A stretch of DNA of 64,000 nucleotides from Clostridium_S neuense. Its GTDB lineage: Bacteria; Bacillota; Clostridia; Clostridiales; Clostridiaceae. Both the position numbers and the translations under genes were made by a program. Location of the stretch: positions 1 through 64,000 of the forward strand of contig NZ_JBJIAA010000010.1 of assembly GCF_045310695.1 (NCBI RefSeq), given 5' to 3'. Below the pieces are notes generated by a model, which saw nothing but the letters and a program-made list of their open reading frames with translations, was not told the origin of the DNA and searched no databases. Shown here piece after piece: positions 26,788 to 34,796 of the stretch. How positions within the stretch are numbered: the first letter of the stretch is position 1; every line of letters begins with the position of its first letter.

Positions 26788-26816
26788 TTGACAAATATTA
26801 GATAAAATTGTATATT
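26788..26816 (+). promoter_or_regulatory. upstream promoter candidate for the yhf-like cluster
   Basis: TTGACA (26788-26793) and TATATT (26811-26816) are spaced 17 bases, about 150 bases before yhfZ. Confidence 0.5.
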
Positions 26817-26893
26817 TATAGTGAATTATAAATAAATACTAAATGCATTGAATACTTTTAATGATGTTTATTAAAATAAACTTTAATGAGACG

Positions 26894-26949
26894 TTGAAAA
26901 TGTTTACAAGATGCTTTATAATATAAATTGAAAATACAAATAATTGTAC
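26894..26949 (+). promoter_or_regulatory. proximal promoter and operator candidate of the yhf-like cluster
   Basis: TTGAAA (26894-26899) and TATAAT (26917-26922) have a 17-base spacer. Downstream, ATACAAATAATTGTAC (26934-26949) is an inverted repeat ATACA-6-TGTAC close to the transcription start. It matches the repeat at 27908-27923 and is a candidate site for the YhfZ regulator. Confidence 0.6.
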
Positions 26950-26965
26950 ATTAGGGTGTTAAAAT

Positions 26966-27883
26966 ATGATTAAGAGAGAGTTAATGCAAAAGAATGGAAT
27001 AATAGCTATGAAGTTAGCACAAGAATTTTTATCAAAAGAATGTGGAGATAGAATAGATACAGTATCCAACTATTCTGAAAAATTTGATATTGCAAGAGGC
27101 ACTGTTCAAAATGCAATAAAATTTTTGCAAGATGAAAAGGCTATTTTTCTTGAAGCAAGAGGACATATGGGAACTTTTATAGTTAAAATTAATTATGAAA
27201 AACTTTTACAGGTTTCCGGAATAGGATCAATTGTTGGAGTAATGCCATTGCCTTATTCAAAATTATATGAAGGAATAGCAACTGGATTGTATAATACTAT
27301 GGAGGAAAGCAAAATACCATTTAACTTAGCATACATGAGGGGATCAGCTAATAGAATAAAAGCATTATCAAAAGGAAGGTATGATTTTGCTCTGATTTCT
27401 AAACTTGCTGCTGAAAATTTAATGGAAACTGAAAATCTAGAAGTTATTATGGACTTTGGTGAATTTAGTTACGTTAGTGAGCATGCTATAATTTTTCATG
27501 ATTTTTCAAGAAAAAGTATAGAAAATGGAATGAAAATAGGAATAGATAATAGCTCAATTGATCATAAAATTCTTACTCAAAAACAATGTAGTGGGAAAAG
27601 AGTTATTATGGTTGAATTGCCATATAATCAAATTATATCAAAAGTTATGAATGGAGAAATTGATGCAGCTATTTGGAATATAGATGAAATCATAGATAGA
27701 AAACTCAATCTTAAATATTATCCAATGAGTTCAAAGTATGATAATAAGGATACAAATGCAGTAGTAGTTGTTGAAAGCTCCAAGAGTGATATAAAAGCGA
27801 TATTAAAAAGATATTTGAAAAAAAGCAAAATTTTAGATATACAAAAAAAGATTGTGAAGGGTGCAATAGTGCCAAGATACTGA
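26966..27883 (+). CDS. yhfZ: YhfZ-family transcriptional regulator
   Basis: A 305-residue protein. An N-terminal winged helix of GntR-like appearance (about 10-75, with FDIARGTVQNAIKFLQDEKAIF) is joined to a periplasmic-binding-protein-like ligand domain (about 80-305; IVGVMPLPYSKLYEGIATGLY and LMRGSANRIKALSKGRYDFALIS-type blocks). This two-part design is that of E. coli YhfZ, a regulator of unknown ligand. It heads a cluster of eight genes with the same content as E. coli yhfSTUVWXYZ. It probably controls the cluster through the ATACA-6-TGTA repeats on either side of its own gene. The start is ATG at 26966 with TTAGGGTG upstream. Confidence 0.8.
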   Translation: MIKRELMQKNGIIAMKLAQEFLSKECGDRIDTVSNYSEKFDIARGTVQNAIKFLQDEKAIFLEARGHMGTFIVKINYEKLLQVSGIGSIVGVMPLPYSKLYEGIATGLYNTMEESKIPFNLAYMRGSANRIKALSKGRYDFALISKLAAENLMETENLEVIMDFGEFSYVSEHAIIFHDFSRKSIENGMKIGIDNSSIDHKILTQKQCSGKRVIMVELPYNQIISKVMNGEIDAAIWNIDEIIDRKLNLKYYPMSSKYDNKDTNAVVVVESSKSDIKAILKRYLKKSKILDIQKKIVKGAIVPRY

Positions 27884-27903
27884 GTATATAAATTTTTTTA
27901 TTC

Positions 27904-27927
27904 CAATATACAAAATAATGTATATTG
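27904..27927. promoter_or_regulatory. operator or attenuator hairpin between yhfZ and yhfY
   Basis: CAATATACA and TGTATATTG are perfect 9-bp inverted arms with a 6-base loop. The core ATACA-6-TGTAT repeats the one in front of yhfZ at 26934-26949. It may be a second YhfZ site, or an RNA hairpin that sets the ratio of regulator to enzymes. Confidence 0.6.
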
Positions 27928-27951
27928 AAAATCGAAAGGAGGAAATAATAG

Positions 27952-28323
27952 ATGAATTTGAAAGAAAGAATAAAAATACTAAAGGACGCAAATCAAATTG
28001 ATAATAGCGTTGAAGTTAGCTTACTTAATATTATCAATATGTTTTGGGACAACTTTAATATTAAACTTACTGAAAAAAATGGTTCTATGCTTATAACTCA
28101 TCTTGCAGTAGCATTGGAAAGAATTAAACAGGGAAAATGTAAAACAGGCATTGATGAAGATATATATAAGGAAATTCAGCAAAATGAGTTTTATGGTAAA
28201 AGTGTTAATGCTTTAAGTAAAATAGCTGATATATGCAATATTGATATACCATACAATGAACAGACTTTTATAATAATGCATTTATGTACATTATTTCAAA
28301 ATAATTTATGGGAGAGTGATTAA
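27952..28323 (+). CDS. yhfY: stand-alone PRD-domain protein (YhfY-like)
   Basis: A 123-residue protein that is essentially one PTS regulation domain: VSLLNIINMFWDNFNI, then ITHLAVALERIKQG with the conserved histidine (about 45), and a C-terminal YNEQTFIIMHLCTLF with a second histidine (about 113). PRDs in transcription factors are phosphorylated on such histidines by PTS proteins. Here there is no DNA-binding or PTS domain attached. It matches E. coli YhfY in size and context. It may regulate the YhfU/YhfT pair encoded behind it, but this is inference. The yhfU start overlaps or abuts its stop. Confidence 0.75.
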   Translation: MNLKERIKILKDANQIDNSVEVSLLNIINMFWDNFNIKLTEKNGSMLITHLAVALERIKQGKCKTGIDEDIYKEIQQNEFYGKSVNALSKIADICNIDIPYNEQTFIIMHLCTLFQNNLWESD

Positions 28324-28324
28324 A

Positions 28325-28684
28325 ATGATTAGGATAGTAGTTGGAGGGCAAATAGACAAGGAAAGAATTTCGCATATCATAAAAGATTTGGGTGGAGATA
28401 AGGTAGAGGTAAAAGTAATGTCTGATATTGAAGCAGCTATGGCGATAAAGACAAATCAAGCAGACTATTATTTTGGAGCGTGCAACACAGGTGGAGGGGG
28501 TGCATTAGCAATTGCAATAGCAATTCTTGGATATAATAATTGTGTCACTATATCTATGCCTGGAAATATAAAAAGTAATAAAGAAATAGAAGATGAAATT
28601 GATAAGGGCAAAAAGGCATTTGGATTTACACCACAACATGCAGAGCAAGTAATACCTGTTGTTTTAAATAAGTTATTAAAATGA
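28325..28684 (+). CDS. yhfU: YhfU-like protein (DUF2620)
   Basis: A 119-residue soluble protein starting MIRIVVGGQIDKERISHII, with a glycine-rich central motif FGACNTGGGGALAIAIAIL and a closing FGFTPQHAEQVIPVVLNKL. These are the conserved blocks of DUF2620 (YhfU). The motif with a cysteine followed by Gly-rich turns resembles a phosphate-binding or PTS IIB-like loop, but no activity is known. ATG at 28325 is preferred over an in-frame GTG at 28316, since GGGAGTG lies just upstream of the ATG. It is followed 16 bases later by the membrane partner yhfT. Confidence 0.8.
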   Translation: MIRIVVGGQIDKERISHIIKDLGGDKVEVKVMSDIEAAMAIKTNQADYYFGACNTGGGGALAIAIAILGYNNCVTISMPGNIKSNKEIEDEIDKGKKAFGFTPQHAEQVIPVVLNKLLK

Positions 28685-28700
28685 AAAGGGGGATTTATCT

Positions 28701-29996
28701 ATGAAATACTTAATTGTAGCTTTAATTGGAGCGTTGGCATCAATTCTTGCAAATAAAGGTGTGGCAGTATTTAATGATGGATTAAGACCTATAATTCCAG
28801 AGTATCTTGAGAAGAGAATGGATAAGAAGGCATTAGCTGCTACAAGTTTTGCTTTAAGCTTTGGACTTGTAATTGGTTATGGAATTCCAGTATCAATTGC
28901 AGCATCTATTCTTTTAATACATAGCATTCTTTTAGGAACTGATATTATTGGGACATGGTCACCTGAGGGTAAAAAGGGAATGATAATTTCAGGAGTTATT
29001 GGTGCTGTATATGGTATTGGACTTGTAGTTGGACTCAAATTTATAGTTGATGCTTTTAAGTTGCTTCCGGTTAATTTTTTACCACAACTTGGAACTGTTG
29101 GAACACCAATTGTAGCAGCATTTGCAGTTTTTCCGGCATTAGTTGTTGGATATCAATACGGGGTTAAAAATGGAATAATTACACTTGTTATATCATTCAT
29201 CGTAAGACAATTAGTGCAATATCATGGTACATTTAAAATTGATACAGCAAAAATATCATTAAACCCAGAAGGAATGGCACTTGTTACAGGAGTTATTATT
29301 ATGATTGTATATTCAATGAGAGAAAAGCAAGATAAAGATGCTGTAACTATTGATATTACGTCAATATTCTCTGAAAGAGTAAAGAAAATAAAAAAGAATA
29401 TTATTTATCTTGTTATAATTGGAGGTTTGGTAGCAGCAGGTACAAGCTTAACAGTAATTGCGGGAGATCCTATTTCTTTAAATTTGTTGGCCAAAAATAA
29501 AAATTTTGAGGCTGGAATTACTGCACTTGCAAGAGGAATTGGCTTTATACCTTTGGTTGCAACTACTGCTATTACAACAGGTGTATATTCACCTACAGGT
29601 ATGACATTTGTATTTGTAGTAGGTATTTTACTTAAAGGCAATCCTATACTTGCGTTTTTAGCTGGTGCGGTTGTGATTTTTGTGGAAATTTATTTATTAG
29701 ATTTTCTTGCAAAGTTCTTAGATAGATTCCCAGGCATGAAAAAGTGTGGTGATAATATAAGAACTGCAATGTCAAAGGTTATTGAAGTAGCGCTTCTAAT
29801 AGGAGGAATGATGGCAGCTTACAGTATGGCTGGAAACCTTGGGTTCTTTATAGTTATTGGATTATATGTTTTAAATAAAACTTCTAAAAAGCCAATTGTC
29901 GATGCGGCAGTAGGACCTGTTGGAGCAATTTTTGTTGGTATATTAATAAATTTATTATACTTGTGTGGTCTATATTTACCAACAGTTTCCAAATAG
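28701..29996 (+). CDS. yhfT: YhfT-like 10-12 helix membrane protein, probable transporter
   Basis: A 431-residue integral membrane protein with about ten or more hydrophobic segments and the N-terminal block KGVAVFNDGLRPIIPEYLEK. This block is typical of the YhfT family. It is a likely importer for the substrate of the cluster, because it is the only membrane protein among the eight genes. The pairing with a small soluble YhfU and a PRD protein recalls PTS-type or other group-translocating systems; that is inference only. The start is ATG at 28701 behind AAAGGGGGATT. Confidence 0.78.
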   Translation: MKYLIVALIGALASILANKGVAVFNDGLRPIIPEYLEKRMDKKALAATSFALSFGLVIGYGIPVSIAASILLIHSILLGTDIIGTWSPEGKKGMIISGVIGAVYGIGLVVGLKFIVDAFKLLPVNFLPQLGTVGTPIVAAFAVFPALVVGYQYGVKNGIITLVISFIVRQLVQYHGTFKIDTAKISLNPEGMALVTGVIIMIVYSMREKQDKDAVTIDITSIFSERVKKIKKNIIYLVIIGGLVAAGTSLTVIAGDPISLNLLAKNKNFEAGITALARGIGFIPLVATTAITTGVYSPTGMTFVFVVGILLKGNPILAFLAGAVVIFVEIYLLDFLAKFLDRFPGMKKCGDNIRTAMSKVIEVALLIGGMMAAYSMAGNLGFFIVIGLYVLNKTSKKPIVDAAVGPVGAIFVGILINLLYLCGLYLPTVSK

Positions 29997-30035
29997 AAGA
30001 AATGATTAAAACAATACGAAAGAAGATGAGAATAA

Positions 30036-30911
30036 GTGCAATTTAAAGATGGTAGAACTTATACACACGAACATGTAACTATTGATCTTTCAGGACCCAA
30101 ACAAGATGAAGATTGTAAATTAGATGATTTTGATGAAACTGTAAAAGAGTTTAAGACACTTAAGAATCAGAATGTTTGCAATATTATAGATTTAACTAAT
30201 AGGGGAATGGGAAGAAATGTTGATTATGTAATGAAGGTAAAAGAAGAAACAGGAATTAACATTGTTTGTTCCACTGGATATTATAAGGAGCCATTTTTAC
30301 CTAAGGAAGTTTATGATCTATCTGAAAAAGAACTATCAAAAATTATGATTGATGAAATTGTAAATGGAATAGAAAAAAGCAAAGTAAAGGCTGAAGTTAT
30401 TGGTGAAATTGGAACTGGAAAAGAAAATATAAAACCTGAAGAAGAAAAGGTATTTAAAGCAGCTTCAAGAGCACATATTGAAACTGGAAAGCCAATTGTT
30501 ACACATACGACACTTGGAAGATTAGGTGATGAGCAAATTAAAATATTTAAAGCTTTTAATGTAAATTTGGATAAGGTAGTAATAAGTCATGTTGATTTAA
30601 GTGGAGATCTAAATTATATAGTAAGACTTATAGATGAGGGAGTTAATGTAGCATTTGATACCATAGGAAAAATAAAATATAAACCAGATGAAATGAGAGT
30701 TGATTTTATTAAAGAACTTTGTAGTATGGGATTTTCGAGCAAAATTGTTTTATCAATGGATATAACGAGAAAATCTCATCTTAAAAATAAAGGAGGGTGT
30801 GGGTATAGTTTTCTCATTCAGGATTTTTTACCTAAGCTAAAAAAGGCTGGTGTAAGTGAAAAAAATATAGAAAATATGACAGAAAAGAATGCAGTTAGAA
30901 TATTTGGTTAG
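30036..30911 (+). CDS. php: phosphotriesterase-homology protein (Php/YhfV)
   Basis: A 291-residue amidohydrolase-fold enzyme. The binuclear metal site is visible: H11 and H13 (THEH), a bridging glutamate at E124 (VIGEIGTG) where classical phosphotriesterases have a carboxylated lysine, H157 (VTHTT), H185 (VISHVD) and D242 (LSMDITR). The Glu-bridge form is that of E. coli Php. Activity on organophosphates is not expected; a phosphorylated or lactone intermediate of the orphan yhf pathway is more likely. The start is GTG at 30036 (GAAGATGAG upstream). It is followed by yhfS 10 bases later. Confidence 0.85.
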   Translation: MQFKDGRTYTHEHVTIDLSGPKQDEDCKLDDFDETVKEFKTLKNQNVCNIIDLTNRGMGRNVDYVMKVKEETGINIVCSTGYYKEPFLPKEVYDLSEKELSKIMIDEIVNGIEKSKVKAEVIGEIGTGKENIKPEEEKVFKAASRAHIETGKPIVTHTTLGRLGDEQIKIFKAFNVNLDKVVISHVDLSGDLNYIVRLIDEGVNVAFDTIGKIKYKPDEMRVDFIKELCSMGFSSKIVLSMDITRKSHLKNKGGCGYSFLIQDFLPKLKKAGVSEKNIENMTEKNAVRIFG

Positions 30912-30921
30912 GAGTGATAGC

Positions 30922-32019
30922 ATGAATACTTATCCACTAAAATCTATGACAGTAGATGAGGCAAAAAAGTTTCAATTTAAGTTAGTTGACATGGTAACTA
31001 GACACTTTAAAGGAAGTGAAGTTTTATCATTAGGAGATTTGGGTGTTGTTATGGGACTTAATAAACCGAGAACAACACTTAGAGTAGAGGAAACAATAGC
31101 GGATTTTTTTGGAGTTGAAAAGGCTGCTTTAGTACGTGGAGCCGGTACTGGAGCTTTAAGAAGCGGCATAATGAGTATATTTAAAAATGGAGATGCTATT
31201 TTAGTTCATAAAGCACCAATATATCCAACCACCAAGATTACCATTGAAAATATGGGACTTAAACCTGTAGAAGCTGATTTTAATAACTCTTATGATTTGT
31301 CAAATGCATTAAAAAATAATGATTTAAAGGGTGTTCTTATACAATATACAAGGCAAAAAATAGATGATAAGTATGATATGGAAGAATGCATTAAAACAAT
31401 TAGAAAAGTTAGCCCAAGTATCCCCATTATTACTGATGATAATTATGCAGTAATGAAGGTAAAGGAAATAGGGGTTCAATTGGGAGCGGATGTATCTGCT
31501 TTTTCAACATTTAAGTTACTTGGACCTGAGGGTGTAGGCTGTGTTATTGGAAAGAGAAAATATATAGATTATATAATAAGTCAAAATTACTCAGGTGGAA
31601 GCCAAGTTCAAGGACATGAATCTATGGAAGTTTTGAGAGGAATGATATATGCACCTGTAATGCTTGCTATTCAAGCCGAGGTTAATAATGAGCTTGTTCA
31701 TAGGCTCAATAGTGGAGAAGTAAAAGGAATAAAGAGCGCCTTCCTTGCTAATGCTCAATCTAAGGTACTACTTGTTGAGTTTAAAGATAATATAGCTAAA
31801 GAAGTTTTAAAGATTTCAGAAGAATTGGGAGGTGCCCCTAATCCTGTAGGAGCAGAATCAAAGTATGAATTTGTACCTATGATCTATAGGGTTTCTGGAA
31901 CTTTTAGAGCAGCAGATCCAACCCTTGAGGAAAGAATGATAAGGATAAATCCAATGAGATGCGGTGCTGATACCATTATAAGGATACTTAAAGAAGCACT
32001 TGAAAGGATTGAAGAATAG
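30922..32019 (+). CDS. yhfS: YhfS-like PLP-dependent aminotransferase/lyase
   Basis: A 365-residue fold type I PLP protein. VRGAGTGALRSGIMSIF binds the phosphate, TDDNYAVMK carries the cofactor-contacting Asp, and FSTFKLLGPEG holds the Schiff-base lysine. Blocks match E. coli YhfS, which is related to SelA-like and aspartate-aminotransferase-fold enzymes of unknown reaction. ATG at 30922 after GGAGTGATAG is chosen over an upstream in-frame start overlapping php. It probably acts on an amino or sugar-amine intermediate produced in the same pathway. Confidence 0.8.
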   Translation: MNTYPLKSMTVDEAKKFQFKLVDMVTRHFKGSEVLSLGDLGVVMGLNKPRTTLRVEETIADFFGVEKAALVRGAGTGALRSGIMSIFKNGDAILVHKAPIYPTTKITIENMGLKPVEADFNNSYDLSNALKNNDLKGVLIQYTRQKIDDKYDMEECIKTIRKVSPSIPIITDDNYAVMKVKEIGVQLGADVSAFSTFKLLGPEGVGCVIGKRKYIDYIISQNYSGGSQVQGHESMEVLRGMIYAPVMLAIQAEVNNELVHRLNSGEVKGIKSAFLANAQSKVLLVEFKDNIAKEVLKISEELGGAPNPVGAESKYEFVPMIYRVSGTFRAADPTLEERMIRINPMRCGADTIIRILKEALERIEE

Positions 32020-32029
32020 GGGTGGGATT

Positions 32030-33190
32030 ATGTTTCTTAAAGCGACGGTTAATAAAAATCCAAAATTGATAGAAACAGCTATGTTTTTGCATAGAAAGGG
32101 AATCATAGAGCCAGATACTTATGTATTAGATTTGGATTCAATACTTAACAATGGAAAGTTAATTATGCAAGAGGCAGATAAATATGGGATAAAAGCTTAT
32201 TTTATGACTAAACAGTTTGGAAGAAATCCATATATAGCTAAGGAGCTTATGAAGCTTGGGTACGAAGGTGCCGTTACTGTTGATTTTAGAGAGGCAAAAT
32301 TACTTGGCAATAGTGGAATAAAGCTTTCTCATGTAGGACATTTAGTGCAAATACCTGACAAATCCATTGAAGAAATTTTAAAATTGAGGCCAGATTATAT
32401 AACTGTATATTCTATAGAAAAAGCAAAAAGCCTAAGTGAATTATCATTAAAATTAGGTATCAAGCAAAAAATTATGCTGAGAGTTATAGACAATAATGAT
32501 GTGCTTTATCCAGCTCAATATGGAGGATTTTATGTTGATGAGCTTAGTGAAAGCGTAAATAAAATTTTAAACTTTAAGGGCATAGAAATTAAAGGTATAA
32601 CATCGTTTCCTTGTTTTTTATATAATGAAAAAAGTGGAAGAATTGAGAAGACGCATAATGTTAAAACTGTACAAAAAGCTAAATATATTATTGAGAATAT
32701 GGGCATAAAAATTCAAGAGATGAATATGCCATCTGCAAACTGTGTTGAGAGCATGAAACTTGTAGCGGAGAATGGTGGTACAAGTATTGAACCTGGTCAT
32801 GGACTTACTGGAACTACACCAATGCATGGGAGTGGAAAGAATTGTGCAGAAACTCCAGCCATGGTGTATGTAAGTGAAATATCACACAATCTTGGTGAAA
32901 GTAGTTTCTGTTATGGAGGCGGACATTACAGAAGATCTCATATGAAGGAAGCCCTTGTGCTAGAAAATAATCACAGTAAATATTTCAAGGTAAAAAAACC
33001 TGATGATGAAAGTATAGATTATTATTTTGAACTTGAAGAAAATGCTGAAGTTGGAAGTACCGTAGTAATGGCATATAGAACGCAAATTTTTGTTACAAGA
33101 AGTAATGTTGCAGTAGTCAAGGGAATCTCAAAAGGTAAACCAGAATTAATTGGCATATATGATAGCCTTGGCAAAATTGTAGGGAGATGA
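32030..33190 (+). CDS. yhfX: YhfX-like PLP enzyme of the alanine-racemase fold
   Basis: A 386-residue protein with a TIM-barrel PLP domain of the alanine racemase/ornithine decarboxylase type (fold III). DSILNNGKLIMQEADKYGIKAYFMTKQFG near 40-70 carries the likely Schiff-base lysine in YFMTKQFGRNP, and SVEPGHGLTGTTPMHG-type sequence near 260-270 forms the distal site. It matches YhfX. The presence of both a fold I and a fold III PLP enzyme in one cluster suggests racemisation or decarboxylation of an amino compound. ATG at 32030 has GGGGTGGG in front; the cistron starts 10 bases after yhfS. Confidence 0.8.
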   Translation: MFLKATVNKNPKLIETAMFLHRKGIIEPDTYVLDLDSILNNGKLIMQEADKYGIKAYFMTKQFGRNPYIAKELMKLGYEGAVTVDFREAKLLGNSGIKLSHVGHLVQIPDKSIEEILKLRPDYITVYSIEKAKSLSELSLKLGIKQKIMLRVIDNNDVLYPAQYGGFYVDELSESVNKILNFKGIEIKGITSFPCFLYNEKSGRIEKTHNVKTVQKAKYIIENMGIKIQEMNMPSANCVESMKLVAENGGTSIEPGHGLTGTTPMHGSGKNCAETPAMVYVSEISHNLGESSFCYGGGHYRRSHMKEALVLENNHSKYFKVKKPDDESIDYYFELEENAEVGSTVVMAYRTQIFVTRSNVAVVKGISKGKPELIGIYDSLGKIVGR

Positions 33191-33196
33191 TACTTT

Positions 33197-34402
33197 TTGA
33201 AAAGGTTTATAGTTATAGTTCTGGATAGTTTTGGAATTGGATATATGGAGGATGCAGCGCTAGTTAGAAAGCAGGATGTCGGTGCTAACACTTTAAAGCA
33301 CATTTTAAGAGAAGTGCCCAATTTAAAATTAAAAAATCTTGAGAAAATGGGAATAATGAATGCATTAGGTAAGGATTATAAAGAAATGAAAAAAAGTAAA
33401 GCAGCTACTTTTGGAAAGTCAGCATTAATGCATGATGGAGCAGATACTTTTCTTGGACACCAGGAAATAATGGGTACAAGGCCACAAAAGCCGCTTATGG
33501 AGCCATTCTCAAAATCTATTGAGAAGGTTAAAAGTGCACTTGAAAAAGAAGGATATAATGTTGAATATAAAATAAAAGATAACTTAAAGCTGCTTTTTGT
33601 AAATGGATGTGTCACAGTAGGAGATAATATAGAGGCTGATTTAGGTCAAGTATATAATATTACTGCTGCGCTGGATAATATTGATTATAGCGAAGTTCTT
33701 AAAATAGGAAAGATAGTTAGGAAAAGTGTAAAAGTTTCAAGAGTAATTACATTTGGTGGAAGAAGAACCTCACCTTCTAATATATTGGCAGCAATGGAGG
33801 CAAAGGAAGGAAAATATTTAGGCATAAATGCTCCAGAGTCAGGAGTTTACAACTGTGATTATCATTGTGTACATTTAGGGTATGGTATAGACGAAAATGT
33901 ACAAGTACCTACTATACTGGGCAAGGCAGGGATACAGGTTTCTCTTTTCGGTAAAGTTGCGGACATTGTATCAAATGAATATGGTAAAAGTGTTGGTTGT
34001 GTTGATACGGAAGAAGTAATGAAACTTACATTAGAGGAGCTTAATAAAATGGAAGAAGGATTTATCTGTACAAATGTTCAAGAAACTGATTTAGCAGGAC
34101 ATGCGCAAGATGCAGAAAAATATGCAGAAAAGCTTAAGATTGCAGATAAATATATAGGTCTAATAATAGACAAAATGACAAAAGAAGACAGGCTTATTGT
34201 AATGGCAGACCATGGCAATGATCCTACTATTGGTCATAGCCATCATACAAGAGAGTATGTGCCGCTTCTCATATATGGTGAAAACTTAAAAGTTGGGTTT
34301 ATAGGAAGCAGAAAAACGCTGTCTGATGTTGGAGCTACTGTTAGTGACTTCTTTCATGTAAAAAGCCCGGAAAATGGGCAATCTTTTTTAGAATTAATAT
34401 AA
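33197..34402 (+). CDS. yhfW: YhfW-like phosphopentomutase-family metalloenzyme
   Basis: A 401-residue member of the alkaline phosphatase superfamily, DeoB branch. VLDSFGIGYMEDA carries the first metal ligand Asp, DTFLGHQEIMGTRP has the threonine that is phosphorylated in phosphopentomutases, and VMADHGNDPTIGHSHHTREYVPLL supplies the remaining metal-binding Asp/His residues. It matches E. coli YhfW. The expected chemistry is moving or removing a phosphate on a sugar or sugar-like compound. The start is TTG at 33197, six bases after the yhfX stop. It is the last gene of the cluster, and a terminator follows. Confidence 0.82.
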   Translation: MKRFIVIVLDSFGIGYMEDAALVRKQDVGANTLKHILREVPNLKLKNLEKMGIMNALGKDYKEMKKSKAATFGKSALMHDGADTFLGHQEIMGTRPQKPLMEPFSKSIEKVKSALEKEGYNVEYKIKDNLKLLFVNGCVTVGDNIEADLGQVYNITAALDNIDYSEVLKIGKIVRKSVKVSRVITFGGRRTSPSNILAAMEAKEGKYLGINAPESGVYNCDYHCVHLGYGIDENVQVPTILGKAGIQVSLFGKVADIVSNEYGKSVGCVDTEEVMKLTLEELNKMEEGFICTNVQETDLAGHAQDAEKYAEKLKIADKYIGLIIDKMTKEDRLIVMADHGNDPTIGHSHHTREYVPLLIYGENLKVGFIGSRKTLSDVGATVSDFFHVKSPENGQSFLELI

Positions 34403-34447
34403 AATGAGGTTGTTGGAAAAATTAGAACTGTGTAAACTTAATATATG

Positions 34448-34504
34448 AACTCCTTCTCGATGATATTATAATAACAATATATTAAAAAGGAGGAGTTTTT
34501 TATA
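34448..34504 (+). terminator. terminator of the yhf-like cluster
   Basis: GAACTCCT and AGGAGTT close a 34-base AT-rich loop and are followed by six T residues. Confidence 0.7.
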
Positions 34505-34560
34505 TTTCGAATGTGTCAAAGGATTTATCAAGAGAATACATAAGGGCACAGAAATTTGCT

Positions 34561-34643
34561 ATATATAAACAAAATCAAAGATTTAAATTCACAATACCAA
34601 ATTTATGATGTTAGTCATTTCAAACTTTCATGTTGTCTATCTA
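34561..34643. repeat. short copy of the MITE-like repeat (termini only)
   Basis: ATATATAAACAA at the left and TTGTCTATCTAT at the right are the terminal inverted repeats of the element found complete at 60546 and 61789. The next 35 bases inside the left end also match (TTTAAATTCACAATACCAAA against TTTAAATTACTAATACTAAA), and TTTCAAACTTTCATGTTG matches the right end of the 60546 copy. The core of the element is missing. Confidence 0.7.
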
Positions 34644-34727
34644 TAAAAGCTAAATTTAAAGTAATAGTCTAATCACAAATATGTGCCATATAGTAACTGC
34701 AGCTTTTTTGTTACATATGTATAAAAA

Positions 34728-34772
34728 TAATAGATAGAACATACACATATTGTGTGCAGCCTATCTATTACA
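34728..34772 (-). terminator. terminator of hydA
   Basis: TAATAGATAG and CTATCTATTA enclose an inner ACACA/TGTGT stem. Read on the minus strand, the hairpin is followed by TTTTTAT. It lies 25 bases behind the hydA stop. Confidence 0.8.
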
Positions 34773-34796
34773 TTAGTTTAATATAAATTTTATTCT

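Noticed and set aside
34501..34611. 33-codon frame (starting near SNVSKDLSREYI) downstream of yhfW
   Set aside because: No start codon with ribosome site, and its second half is the left end of a repeat element.
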